Shown here in pieces: positions 24,072 through 35,788 of a stretch of 64,000 nucleotides of DNA. The position numbers and the translations under genes were made by a program. Below the pieces are notes generated by a model. That model made no database searches. It saw only the letters and a program-made list of their open reading frames with translations, and was not told where the DNA came from. Numbering within the stretch: the first letter of the stretch is position 1; the number at the start of each line of letters is the position of its first letter. Source of the DNA: Branchiostoma belcheri (Eukaryota; Chordata; Leptocardii; Amphioxiformes; Branchiostomatidae); the NCBI RefSeq assembly GCF_001625305.1, contig NW_017802379.1, positions 1,643,318-1,707,317 of the forward strand, in the 5' to 3' direction.

Positions 24072-25071
24072 ATGCCGCTGTGTGTTCTGAATACCAACCT
24101 CGCTGGAGACGCCGTGGTGCCAGACGTGGAGGGAAAAGTGGCGTCTTTCCTGGCGGAGCAACTTCAGAAACCACCAGAGGTGCATAATTAATGTGAAAAT
24201 TCTATGATTTCGTAATGGTGAATGATGAGAATGTCATACTTGGGACATCTGTAAGTTAATCAAAAGTTAACATACATCACGATGCATATATCATGTTAAT
24301 GCAGAGGTCATTTGAACAATTAAAGAAGAAATTTACATTTAACACCGTGTTACATATCAAGATCATATTTCATGGAGGTATGAGATCTCGGAATTCTAGT
24401 TAATAGAGTATATCTTATCCTTACAAGTCGTTAGAGTCTTAAGCTTACGTATACTTGACATTTACTGCAATTTCTTGGCACATTTTTGTCAACATCTCAC
24501 ACTTGAAGCTTTTAAAATCTCCCAGAAAAAAGAAGCTACGTGAGGAGTAGCTAGTCCTTTTATTTTTGGGTCACCGCCCATCAATAGCTAGCAGGAGCCA
24601 TAAAAAAAAAAAAATAAATAGAAAAATAACACCCGCACCCCCTCTCTGCAGCGTGTGATGGTGTTTGTCCGTGCGGGGCAGAGGGCCACGATGGGCAGCA
24701 CGGCCCGGCCCTTCGTCCTGTGCGAGGTGTCAGCCGTCGGCTCCTTCGCCAAGGAGGAGCACAAGAAATGCCACGGGGAAGCCTTGAAGAAGTTCCTGTC
24801 TGACAACATGAACGTCCGCGAGGAAAGGTAAAGCCCCTAGTTGTTTCTCACACACGTCCCTTTCCCCGACCACCAATCAACTTTGGTAGCAGTTTTACCA
24901 AATTTACCTTTCTGTAGAACGATTCACATCGAATTTGAATTTGAGTTAAATTTGAGTCAAATGCGTCCTGTATTTTCTTCGCTTTATAACCATGTTTCCG
25001 TCAAATATAACTTTATGTGTTCCAGAGTCGCTGTTCTCTTGAAAAATCTCGACCGTTCGGACGTCTACTGA
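24072..25071 (+). CDS. MIF / D-dopachrome tautomerase family protein
   Basis: Three exons, 24072-24179, 24652-24827 and 25026-25071, total 330 nt and encode 109 residues (family usually 114-118). The protein begins MPLCVLNTNLAG, so after Met removal it keeps the N-terminal proline that is the catalytic base of MIF and DDT tautomerases. LQKPPE places a lysine like MIF Lys32, and FVLCEVSAVGS aligns with the MIF strand around Ile64. The MIF CxxC pair is absent (one Cys only), which resembles DDT more than MIF. The C-terminus (KNLDRSDVY) is short and unlike either. MIF-fold proteins are small cytosolic or secreted trimers. Paralogue assignment is left open. An AATAAA at 25151-25156 is a likely poly(A) signal. 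Confidence 0.85.
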
Positions 25072-25150
25072 CCACCCGACGCAGAGCCGTGCGACTATAG
25101 CAACCACGATCGGATCAGTAACTTGCTGGATGGACACTAGTTATCATAAG

Positions 25151-25156
25151 AATAAA
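25151..25156 (+). terminator. Poly(A) signal of MIF-like gene
   Basis: AATAAA 80 bp after the stop codon of the MIF-like gene, before the next plus-strand gene. Confidence 0.55.
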
Positions 25157-25309
25157 AGTTAAACCGACCGCAACTTTTGTCTCTTTTACATGTTTTCTTG
25201 ACAACATGTTTAGTTATTTCTTCGGTGAAAAGCAATATCCGGGGTGTCACAGTTTCACGGTGGAGATGTCGCCGCAAAAATAAAACTACCGTACATGGCC
25301 CGCCCTCTG

Positions 25310-25515
25310 GCCTCTACCAGGCTTCAGAGGTGGTTTAATAATATATTAATAGAAAAAAGGTGTTAGAAAGAGAGAGAAGTTGGCTAAATTGACAGATAAC
25401 ATGCCAGGGGAATAAGTAGGGCGTTTGGAGCACCGCTTGCCACTCTGAGCTCCACAGGCATGTTATCTGTCTATTTGGCCACTCTTTCCAACCTCCTCAG
25501 AAGCCTGGTAGAGGC
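25310..25515. mobile_element. MITE copy 2 (ACCAGGCTTC family) beside a promoter
   Basis: The first 15 bases (gcctctaccaggctt) and last 15 (aagcctggtagaggc) are perfect reverse complements. Further in, ttgacagataacatgcc pairs with ggcatgttatctgtcta. It is the same family as 18387-18620. It ends 40 bp before the oligopeptidase start codon, so it probably forms part of that gene's promoter or 5' UTR. Confidence 0.8.
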
Positions 25516-25554
25516 TATCCGCCCACCTGTCATTGCGAACTCTATCAGTCCAAC

Positions 25555-28500
25555 ATGGCGCCGGCCGGAGTGAACCGCATGCGATGGGACCTGACTGCAG
25601 AAGACATTCTCTCTCGTACCGACAGTCTCATAGCCGAGACCAAGGCCGTATACGACGCCGTGGGCGCTCTCAAACCGGAGGAAGTCACTTTTGAGAACTC
25701 TCTTAAGGTAGGATGTGGTAAACTCGGCAATTTAAGTGTAACATGGCCACGGAAGTAAGGCCCCCCTCCCCACTATGTACATTGCACAGTCATCCATATG
25801 TTGACATATATTTTACCTGCCTTTCGGAAAATTGCAAAGTATTGCATGCAGCTTTGATTGATGAAGTGTTAAGAGCTTCCGATTTTCTGATTAGGTATTG
25901 TACAAATATTTGCCGACTCATTCATTATGTGGCTGTGTGCCATGCAATTCACTTACTCAGCCGCTAGGCTATATTAAATCATTTTGCCCTTGAAGCACTT
26001 TCTAATAGACGTTATTAAACATGTCCAAATCATCGAATGAGACATACATGCATGCCTACTCCCTCGTTTACATTGCAAGCAAAAACAAGCCAATTGTACT
26101 ATAGACGCAATATACAATAGCAAACATTTTTCTCATTTGCTGGTAAATTTAGGTCATCATTGTGTACCTGGTTGTCAAGACGACCAAAGAATAAATAATT
26201 CAGAGAAGATCTAATATTATCCCCCAGAGATAAAGTAAAACAATACCAGTTGACAAACCCTAAAATCATCACTTGGTGTAACCAATTGCAATGGTTTCTA
26301 AAATCTAAACAGTTTCTAGTAATAGTAGTATGATCCATTCTTCTCATATTCTGAGTGGTGCAGGTAAAACTTGTCTGGTGCAGATAAAAATGCAAAAAAT
26401 GCAGAAAAAGGTATTTTGAGCCCTGCATTTTCGATTTTGTGTACAATAGAGCTTTAACATACCCTTTGAGCACCAGTGGAAAATTACTGCATTGCAGATT
26501 TTAAGACATGTAGGTCAGAGGTGAAAAGGACACAAAAGGTCTCTCTGCTTTGCTTCAGTGAACACCAAACGACCTTCTGAATAGGTTCTTAGGCATGCAA
26601 GGTCATACCTCCTGTTAAACATTCAGACGAAACAGTCACACAGAGAAAAAAAGGAGTAAAGAAATAAAAAAGCTTTCATTTTCTTTGGCTGCGGGTCTAG
26701 ATCAAAACTACGTATATACTTAGTCTAGTTACTCAAGTACATGTATATACAAAATGTAATTGTCAAGAAATACAAGTCACTAGAATTAAATCTACATGTA
26801 GTATCATATATATGATATTTGAATGGTCCTAGTAATTTTTAATATTCCCTGCACAAGTGCAAACAAAAGGATTTGAAGCACAGGAATGGCATTGCATTTG
26901 AGCCTACTATGGATAATGCTGATATTTGTATAAAAGACTGCTTTTGTATTAGAAAAAGCTCACGAAAACTCATGATTAGTCCTACTCGTTTGTAACACTA
27001 CATTAAATACTTATGTTTGCTTTTGTTTCAGTAATTAGGATGTTAAATTTTATTCCTTACCTCTTTTTTGTACTATGTTCAGTTGTTGTTGCCATCCAAA
27101 TTGTAAAATTACCTTACAGTTAAGTTCTTCTGTTTGTTGTCCCCAGGCCATAGCTGACAGCGATGTGGAGTACTCGACATTCCGCAACATGCTGGACTTC
27201 CCGCAGAACGTGTCTCCTGACAAGGTCATCCGGGACACCAGCACCGAGGCCGACAAGAAGCTGTCAGAGTTCGACGTGGAGATCAGGTCAGGCCTCGAAA
27301 TTGATTTTTCTTATTATTGTCCCAGCACTGTCCCGAAAACAAATTTCAGTTGTCCCGAAGTGAGGATGAACTGTCCCAACCGGTACCTGTTTTTCGGGTA
27401 TTGTACGACTTCAATTTGAAGTCATATTTAGTTTGCTCACATTCTGACTCCCAGCTATATGGCTCCTGGACACCAAGGCCCAGCAGGTAATAAAATTAGG
27501 GAAAAGCAAATTTTGCACTAGTTTCTGCACTTAGGTCTTCAATTCTTTGGTTAAGGACCCATAATCAAGATGAAACAAAATAAAATTCCATGGCTTACTT
27601 AAAGACTGTCTGCCTTTCGTCCCCAGTATGCGTCAGGATGTGTACGATGTGCTGGTGACCCTACAGAAGAGTGACAAGTCAGCAAACCTCTCGCCGGAGT
27701 TCAAGCGCTACCTGGAGAAGCTCATCAAGTATGGCAGGAGGAACGGTAGGGCGACTTGAAATGAAGGCAATATTTGCAAGCAAAGTGTTCAATGCCTCCC
27801 TTCTCTTATACAGTGTTGATGATATGACCTAGACTAAGTGACACAAGTTGAGGTTTGATCAGAGCACTTACAATCAACTTTAAAACAATGGACCAACAAG
27901 AGAAATTTGTTTTTGTTTTGATTACATTGTACACATGTATTTGAGTTGCAACAGCACAATTTGTACATGTAAGTAATGTAAAGTTTATTTACGCAACAGC
28001 TAAAGTCTAGACCTCAAGAAGTAACCCATACATAGTTGTATTTACTGGATGGTAACACATAAAGAACCATGCATGTGTTAAAGTATCTCAGAAACAAAGC
28101 AACAGACAAGCAACAATTAGTGGACTGTACAAACACAAACACTGATTTTGTTGTCAATTGTAGTTCATCCGTATAGTTCTGTTGTTTTACAATCAAGAAC
28201 AGTTATTATTATTATTATCATTAACATATATCATTAACATAAAGATACATTTTTTCTGTTGTTTGTGTCTTAGGTCTCCACCTTCCCAAGGAAACCCAGG
28301 AGGAGATCAAGAAGATCAAGAAGCGACAGAGTGACTTGTGTATCGACTTCAACAAGAACCTGAATGAAGAGAAAACTGTCTTGGAGTTTAAAAAGGAAGA
28401 CTTAGGTATGAGAATGTGTACGTAGTTACCTACTAAAGGAGTTAAGCATTGTATTGCACCTAGAGCCTTGCCTCTAGTCCTATGCCTGAACGGGTTTCGA

Positions 28501-31500
28501 TCAGGCACGGTTCTGGATAGTCTTCACGTAGCCAAGAACGTAGATTTGCCCCGGATGTACAAGATAGCGTCACTACATGTACCTCCCTGCACCTCTGACT
28601 TTGTTGTTTATCTGTTTTACATTCTTTCCTATCCAGCTGGTTTGCCAGATGACTTTGTGGACAGCCTGGAGAAGACTGATGCCGGACTGTACAAGATGAC
28701 CCTACAGTACCCACACTACTTCCCCTGTATGAAGAAGGCCAGGGTTCCCTCCACTCGGCAGCGGATGGAGAAAGCCTTCCAGTCCAGGTATGGTAACTTT
28801 CAAGGCACTATGTGGCCTGGGAAGTACATGTAGGCAGACATGGGATTGAGAGGCCATGGGTTCGATTCCTGGCATTCTTGGCTAGATGTTTCCCCAAAGT
28901 TCACAAAGTTTATGATAATTTCTGTACAATAATGCACTGTGTTGGCAGTGGTTTTGAACAAAAGTCTCTTGAATTTAGGATATACTATTATATGCAGAGA
29001 TTTGTTTGTACATTTTGATAATGATCTAATTTTTTTTGTACCAGGTGCCTTAAAGAGAACACGCCTATCTTGGAAGAGCTGGTAGAACTAAGGCAGAAGG
29101 TGACTATATTTTTTTTATATGTAGAAATATTAGATTGTAAAACTATGTACCTGGTACATGTTATTATTCTGACATTGTCTTTTCAAAATTAAAGTATATT
29201 AAGGCTCAATGATGGAAATTATAGATCATGAGATCAGTGAAAAACCCAGGAGTGCTGACTAAAAGGCTGTTGAAAGGTCTGTCAAATGTTTGAAGGTTTA
29301 ATGGTCTTGTTTCTGCAGAAATTCCCACTGACATGAACCATGTTTTTGTTGCAGAAAGCGTCCCTCCTTGGTTACCCCACTCACGCTGCCTTCATCACAG
29401 AGATGCGCATGTCTAAGACAGCCGAGGCTGTCGCCTCCTTCCTGAGCGAACTCGGGGAGAAGATGAAGCCTCTGGGCAAGGAGGAGATGGAAATCTTCCT
29501 CAAGTACAAGAAGGAAGAGGTGAGTTTGGTGTGGATCTCAGGGTTATAGGTTTGAATCCCAGCCCAGCAACTGGTGCTCTGAAATCTCATTGCCCACTAT
29601 AAAGGTGAATACGTACGTGTTTCTGCATAACAATGTATACATTATGCAGCATTGGCATACATCGTGCTGCTGTGTTGTCTATGTTACAAAGCACTTTGGG
29701 TAAGGGGGTGAAGTCTGCCATCTCAAATTGCCTTGTTGAAATGTAGAAACACAAAATAAAAACATCCAAATATTTGACAGACATGCCACTCTCTCATCAG
29801 TTGAACTGTTGATTGCCATTAGTTGAACTTCTAATGTGATGAACAGTGAGGACCAGTCTATTATAACAGCAGAAAAATCATCAGCACATGTGTTTTATTT
29901 GCTTCTTCATACAGTGTGAAAAGTTCAACTATGAGTTTGACAATAAGATCAGTGGTCCAGACTTCCGGTACTACATGAACATGGTGGAGGAGAAACAGTA
30001 CGCCGTCGACCACCAGAAGCTCAAGGAGTACTTCCCCATGGAGGTGGTCACCAAGGGTCTGCTGGACATCTATCAGGTACCAATTTTATGTTTACTGAAG
30101 AACCTCAGTTTCTTTCTCTTCTTCCTCTTCTTCTTGAAACAATTAAGGTCAATGACCTGAACCAGACATTTCTCACCATGGTAACTGGTGTTGGGTTGTC
30201 ACCAATGATGTCACAAACTGAGGCTATGTACACGTACTCATTTTCACCTCAGTCAAGTGAGGAAATAGGTGTCAAGTGCCTTTCCCGAGGACAGAACAAT
30301 GGGGTCTGCAAAGTTTCAAAACACAGAACCTTTAGATTCTAAGACTAAGCAAGCTATGCATTGTACAGTACTGTTGTTTTGATGATTCTGTTGGTAACGT
30401 TTCTTGAATTCCTTCTGTCAGGAGCTGTTGGGTCTGAAGTTTGAGCAGATAGAGAATCCCCAGGTGTGGAATGATGATGTGACTCTGGTAAGTCTGTCTT
30501 CAGTAGCTAACTGTACATGCATGTCTGGCTGATAGATAAACCCTTTGGCATCAAGTTTGTATTGACTACATATTAGGTCATCACAATTTTATGTGGTTTG
30601 TGATTTTAGTGGGTAAGTAGCTGTAACTTTTGTGAAAAATCAGTGCAGTTCAGCTCCCCTGGTTTGTTGTGCATGATCAATCGTCATTTATTATTAATTT
30701 TGAACGATTGACTTCTTCAAACATTTTATTATTGCTTTGGCATATACCATTAGCACACATACTAGTAATTTGACTATTTTACAGTTCAGTGACACTGTAT
30801 ATTTATGTATGTGAGTTCCTATGACTTATAACATACATTTAGTATGATGTAGTGGACTCTGCATCAGGAGAATTTGTGGGGCAGTTCTACCTGGATCTGT
30901 ACCCGAGACCAGGGAAATATTTCCATGCAGCTGTGTGGGGTCTACAGGTAGTCATGTTACACTCTAAAGATGCTAAATAGATCAACAGTCGCAGACATGC
31001 TGGGTGTTTGCTGCACTAAGGTTTGCTGATGCTAGATCTACAGTAGCTGGCATGTTGTTGCTGTACATTTCTGCGTAGTAACCTGTCTTCTGCTGTTGTT
31101 CTGCCCTAACCAGTATGACGTGGTTGATGTAAAGTCAGGAGAGTTGCTTGGCCAGTTCTACTTAGACCTGTATCCTCGAGAGGGCAAGTTCTCGCATGCC
31201 GCCTGCTTTGGCTTGCAAGTAAGAATTTCTCTTGTTCTAGTTCTACTGTAATACAAAAAAGAGCAACACCTACTCACAAGATTGCCTGCTTTTTTGTAGC
31301 CATTTGGAGAATTTTCACAATGTTCTTGAAGACTTCTTGTTGTTTGTCTCCTGTGAATTATTGAATGAAATTGTCATTGTTTTCTAAATCCTGTCCGTTT
31401 CAATTTCACAGCCTGGCTGCTTGCTACCAGATGGAAGCAGACAGGTAAGCACATTGCTCTTGTGATTCATGTTCTGTAGTTAGTGTATAACTCTGGTATT

Positions 31501-33684
31501 TCTCTTACATTTACTACATCTTTCCTTGATGAAGATACCATTTATGATGGTGTATCTTCCCAACAGAAATCCATTGCAGCAATGGTTGCCAACTTCACCA
31601 AGCCCACAGCAGACCGACCATCACTACTGCTGCATGAAGAGGTGGGTGGAACATTTAACATCAACTTTTGTAATGCTGGTGCAATGGCCAAGAGTGTTCA
31701 CCTTGCATTCAGTAGGTTGTGCGTTTGATCCCCGGCCGAGTCATACCAAAGACTTAGCACATACTGCTTTCATTGCTTAGCACTCAGCACTGATGAAAAG
31801 TAATGGATGATAATTGAAATGTCAGATTCTGTCCAGTTTCTTGAGTAAGTTTCTTGTGTATCTCATTACCTGGATGTCTAACCTTTATCACTGTACAATC
31901 ACCTATATTGCCTTTTTTTGCAGGTGGAGACTTTCTTCCATGAGTTTGGTCATGTGATGCATCAGATCTGTGCTCAAACTGACCTGGCTCACTTCAGGTT
32001 TGTTTTTTTTCTGTTAATGCTGCTGCTAGAGCCAGTTACAGTTAGAATACTGTACCAGAAAGTCAGATTAGCAATAGGATATAACATGTAACTGGAACTG
32101 CAATCACTGTGTCATTGGTTATCAAAGGATGTTGTTATGTCTGGAGTATAAGTGTACCTGTGTAACTGTTGTTAAATCAGCACCAAGGACAGATACAGCT
32201 AATGAAGGCACTAATATTACAATCATTGTAACTCCTTTTTCTTTGTTTTTTTTCAAAATTTCTTCCATGTTTCCTTCAACCAGATACTTCCTGGTAGTTT
32301 AAAGTCTCAATGTCTTGTTCATTCTTTTTCATGCTGTATTCATACCAATTGTGGTGTACTGTCTTTTCCCCAGTGGCACGAATGTAGAGCGTGACTTTGT
32401 TGAAGCCCCGTCGCAGATGCTGGAGAACTGGTGTTGGGAGAAGGAGCCTCTCCGCCGCATGTCCAAACACTACAAGGACGGCTCAGACCTGCCTGACGAG
32501 ATGGTGGAGACGTTGGTGAAGGCGAGGAACGCCAACGCCGGGGTGTTCAACCTGCGGCAGATCCTGCTGGGAACATTTGACCAGAACATCCACACAAGGG
32601 AAAAGGTAGGCCTTGTGCATGTAATTAAGACCACACCAATTTAAATTTGATGGTTCTCAGATTTTATATCAAAATATCTGCCCTACGAAATGCGACTCAT
32701 TTTTGGTCTGAATTTTTTCCAGGCTGACACTGCTGCCACCTTCAGTGAGCTGTCTACTAAAATCTTGGGCGTGACACCGACACCAGGGACCAACATGCCC
32801 GCCACGTTCGGACATCTTGCTGGCGGCTATGATGCTCAGTACTACGGCTACCTGGTGAGGCTACTTGCACAAAGTGTATACTATTATGATTGGGAGATAC
32901 TTAATACATTTTTGTACTTGTACTTGTACATACGATTGAGTAACCGTTTTCTGTTTCCAGTATTATTATTCTTAAGGATAGTTACCTTCTTGGATGTATG
33001 TATGACAGCAAAACTAGTAAATATTTGGAGGTGTATGCAGAAGTTTTACATCCGCTTTATCAATTGGCCAGCTACTAGTCAGTCAATAAATCAAACAATC
33101 AATCAGTCAATCAGGTTATTGTTGATAGAGAAACCTAACACTGTGTTGTTGTGTCCCCAGTGGAGTGAGGTGTACTGTATGGACATGTTCTACAGTCGCT
33201 TTAGGAAGGAAGGCATCATGAACCCTGCTGTAGGGAAGGACTACAGGGACATGATCCTCAAGCCTGGAGGATCCATCGTAAGTCTCACACTTTGTTTCTT
33301 TGTTTGAGCCGTTGTTTTGGTATCCTTTGGGTCCTTCCTTGTCTAGCCCCCTTTTAAAACAGATGGCCTTCACTGATGAGTAACCGTTGTGGACAAAATT
33401 GGATCTGTGTGCCCCTTGCTTTCATAATTGGAATTTATGACACTGCAAATATTTGCCTTCCTTGTACTGCAGCATGGTTTTATCCACAAGTTCAAAACAC
33501 AGTAGAAACCTCCCTTTCCCACCTACTCAAAATAAACTCATGGTAAAGCTTTCTTGACATAGTCATAGTGATAGAATGTTTTGTTGTTTTTAATGTTTAG
33601 GATGCTGCTGACATGCTGCGGAACTTCCTGGGTCGTGAGCCACAGCAAGAAGCCTTCCTCATTAGCAAAGGGCTGAAAGTCTAA
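25555..33684 (+). CDS. THOP1: Thimet oligopeptidase / neurolysin, M3 zinc metallopeptidase
   Basis: A cytosolic-type endopeptidase of short peptides (under about 17 residues). Exons: 25555-25707, 27147-27286, 27627-27745, 28274-28405, 28637-28787, 29045-29099, 29355-29519, 29915-30076, 30422-30487, then one of 30843-30947 or 31114-31218, then 31412-31444, 31567-31641, 31924-31997, 32374-32605, 32723-32854, 33161-33277, 33601-33684. With one cassette this is 1,995 nt, 664 residues (human THOP1 689, NLN 704). Zinc ligands are His458 and His462 in HEFGH and Glu487 in [11 protein letters not shown]; catalytic Glu459 is present. [21 protein letters not shown] carries the flexible Gly/Tyr loop that closes on substrate. 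There is no mitochondrial presequence, which favours THOP1 over NLN, but this may be the single pre-duplication orthologue of both. Start chosen at the only upstream Met in an exon homologous to the family N-terminus. Confidence 0.93.
28477..28546 (+). repeat. Dispersed repeat, copy 2 (oligopeptidase intron)
   Basis: gatcaggc-cggttctggatagtct and the flanking atgcctgaacggg and gtagatttg match the repeat at 13862-13947 in the SVOP gene, same orientation. Non-coding. Confidence 0.6.
30235..30345 (-). mobile_element. tRNA-derived SINE, partial copy
   Basis: Minus strand reads gaatctaaaggttctgtg, then ctcgggaaaggcacttgaca and cctatttcctcacttgactg, the tail shared with the 17256 and 62425 copies. 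Box B is eroded. Confidence 0.55.
30843..30947 (+). CDS. THOP1: Oligopeptidase cassette exon 10a
   Basis: 35 codons, phase 0 on both sides, acceptor catttag and donor CTACAG|gtagtc. It encodes a segment from [15 protein letters not shown] through [15 protein letters not shown], matching family residues about 40 positions before the HEFGH zinc site. It is 26/35 identical to exon 10b. It lacks the usual PREGK and HAACFGLQ, having PRPGK and HAAVWGLQ, but its SASGE start is nearer the mammalian sequence. It is an alternative to 31114-31218; including both would insert 35 extra residues. Confidence 0.85.
31114..31218 (+). CDS. THOP1: Oligopeptidase cassette exon 10b
   Basis: Also 35 codons and phase 0 on both sides, acceptor ctaaccag and donor TTGCAA|gtaaga. 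It runs from [15 protein letters not shown] through [15 protein letters not shown] and keeps the canonical PREGK and HAACFGLQ of vertebrate THOP1 and NLN. A 166-bp intron separates it from exon 10a. Equal length, equal phase and 74% identity indicate tandem exon duplication and probable mutually exclusive use. Confidence 0.88.
32628..32655 (+). repeat. Solo end of the AGGCCACACCAAT family
   Basis: agaccacaccaatttaaatt followed by tgatggtt resembles the terminus of the 19973-20342 element. It lies in an oligopeptidase intron just after a donor site. Confidence 0.4.
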
Positions 33685-35788
33685 TGCCTTACCAAACACT
33701 GTCCCAGCTGAGTCACCACTGTATTGAAAATACATGTACTTATGGTTACGATGGCACACGTCCAATTACCACTCAGGGAATTTGCCAGTGTTCATATTGG
33801 CTTCCCCCAATACTTGGTGCCCTAAACTGGAATTTCACAACAGCTTGTGTGCATTTAATACAGTAACAGTAAATACAGTAACTTCCTTCAAGACATTTAT
33901 GACTGGTGATATTATGTGATAATTACTAGTATGATGGTATTAGAATTATGGATGGTTTACATTGCCACAGATTTATTGAGTACGAAACCACGATTAACTA
34001 GAGTTCCCCGATCTCATACCTTCGCCAAATGATGTTAATCTTTATGACTGACAAAGTTTAGATTAGATTATCCCCCCCTGATTTAAGAAATAGGAACCTA
34101 ATTTTCATGAATTATATTGTTTTATCATAATCTCAACCGAAAGACAAAAAGTCTTATATTAACAAAGAATGCATTCCTAATAAATTATGCAAATGAGGTC
34201 CTGATTTCAATAAATTATGTTTAATGATGTTCACCTCAATTTAACTTTCAAATACCACAAGTATGAAATTCCAGGCAGTTATCATTACATAATTATAAAA
34301 TTTTCTCATTAATTATGCAAATTAAGTTCTTTTTAACATAATCAATATCTTCCTGTGTTTCTCTCGTTGTCAATTACCAATGTCACAAGCTTCAATTGTC
34401 CTATCATGGAATGCAGCTGATTTATAGAATTTCCCCATAAATTATGCAAATTACATCCATATTTGCATAATTGTCACATAATCATATTAAGCATCACGTA
34501 AGCTACCTACATACCAAAAATCACGACGATCCGTCAACCGGTTCTTGAGTTATCCCCTTTTGAATATTTTCAAGAATTTATCCCTGCAGTTCCAGAGCAA
34601 GCCTCTAGGGGGCCTAAACTCACGCCACTTCTTTCCCAGCACAAGAGCTACCTACCATCCAAATTTCATCACCATAGCATGTCTAGATCATGAGATATCA
34701 AAACCGGAAGTTCAGCTGCAGTACCATAATAAGCCGCTAGGGGGTCCAAAATCTAATCATTTTGAGGTCTCATCAAGACCTACCCACCTACCAAGTATCA
34801 AGACAATCCATCAAGGCCTTCTCAAGTTATCGTGTTTACAGACAGACACACACACACACAAACACACACATACACGAACGCCCCTGAAAACATAACCTTC
34901 TTGGCGAAGGTAATGAATCAAATGTTTCAAGACCAATTGAGGGACTACTTGAAAATAGTGGACATGCACTTCTCTGCAGCTGCAATTTTGCTTAATACAG
35001 ATTTGGATGCAAGAATTTTCTTGTACTTCATATTTGAAAAGGGAAGGGACTTCAACTAATGATATTCTGCATTTACAGCAGCAAGATTATACCTTGTGCT
35101 TATCCCCTATCTTTCTATACTAGTATCTAATGTAACACATCATGAGGTTCAATACGTTGTAGGGTATTGGCAGCAATTTATTTACATTTCAGACCTGTTG
35201 TACACATTTTGGAATATTCTCTTGGAGCTTAGCTTTCACCTGTCACAAGTGGTTTGAAGCACAAATAAACTTAGGTGATCCTTGAAGAAAAAGGAATCAT
35301 GGAGATCTTCATGATATTTATGAAATGTGCTCACTATTTGACTATAATTCTGGTTATTTTGCTTGAAGCATTAAATATAATGACATACATGTCAAGGCAG
35401 TTATGCCCAACTAGCCTGGTGTTATGCAAGATGTTGGTCCTGCTTACAGACAAAAAAAGGCTGCTGGTTCAAGTTGCCAAATTTGTAATAACATATTAAT
35501 AATTTTTTCACATTTTTGAATGTACTTAATATCTTCCTAGACAATCATTTTGGCCAACCAATCTCAGCAGATACATGACATGTTAGTTCTACTACTAACT
35601 TGTACTAGTTGTAGCCATTTTTACTCATTCTTTATAGTCTCAAGTCCTGAAGACTTGCAAAATTAACCAAATAGTTTGAAGTCCTCTTCCTTCTCTGCTA
35701 GAACACTGCACAGGTGGTGACAGAATTATATTTTTCCATTAGATTTAGAGTTCTGGTGGACTAGTAGAATGTTGGAAACTTGGCAGAA
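33685..35788. other. Convergent intergenic spacer
   Basis: 3' flanks of the oligopeptidase (plus) and VPS33A (minus). Apart from the 34015-34915 element and the (CA)n run it is AT-rich with no exon or RNA gene I can support. Confidence 0.5.
34015..34915. mobile_element. About 900-bp element with CCTTCGCCAA inverted ends
   Basis: cataccttcgccaa at 34015-34028 is inverted as ttggcgaaggtaatg at 34901-34915. The interior has three copies of an aattatgcaaat motif (near 34183, 34310, 34438), a duplicated segment around ctagggggcc/ctagggggtcc and a (CA)n run at 34846-34871. There is no transposase frame, so it is a non-autonomous element in the spacer between the oligopeptidase and VPS33A. Confidence 0.65.

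Noticed and set aside
32690-33307. A 205-codon plus-strand frame as a single exon
   Set aside because: It merges two real exons (32723-32854, 33161-33277) through an intron that happens to lack stops; the family alignment breaks exactly at the splice sites.
25555-33684. A mitochondrial neurolysin with presequence
   Set aside because: The first exon aligns with the cytosolic THOP1 start and has acidic residues early; no upstream in-frame presequence was found, though an alternative first exon cannot be excluded.
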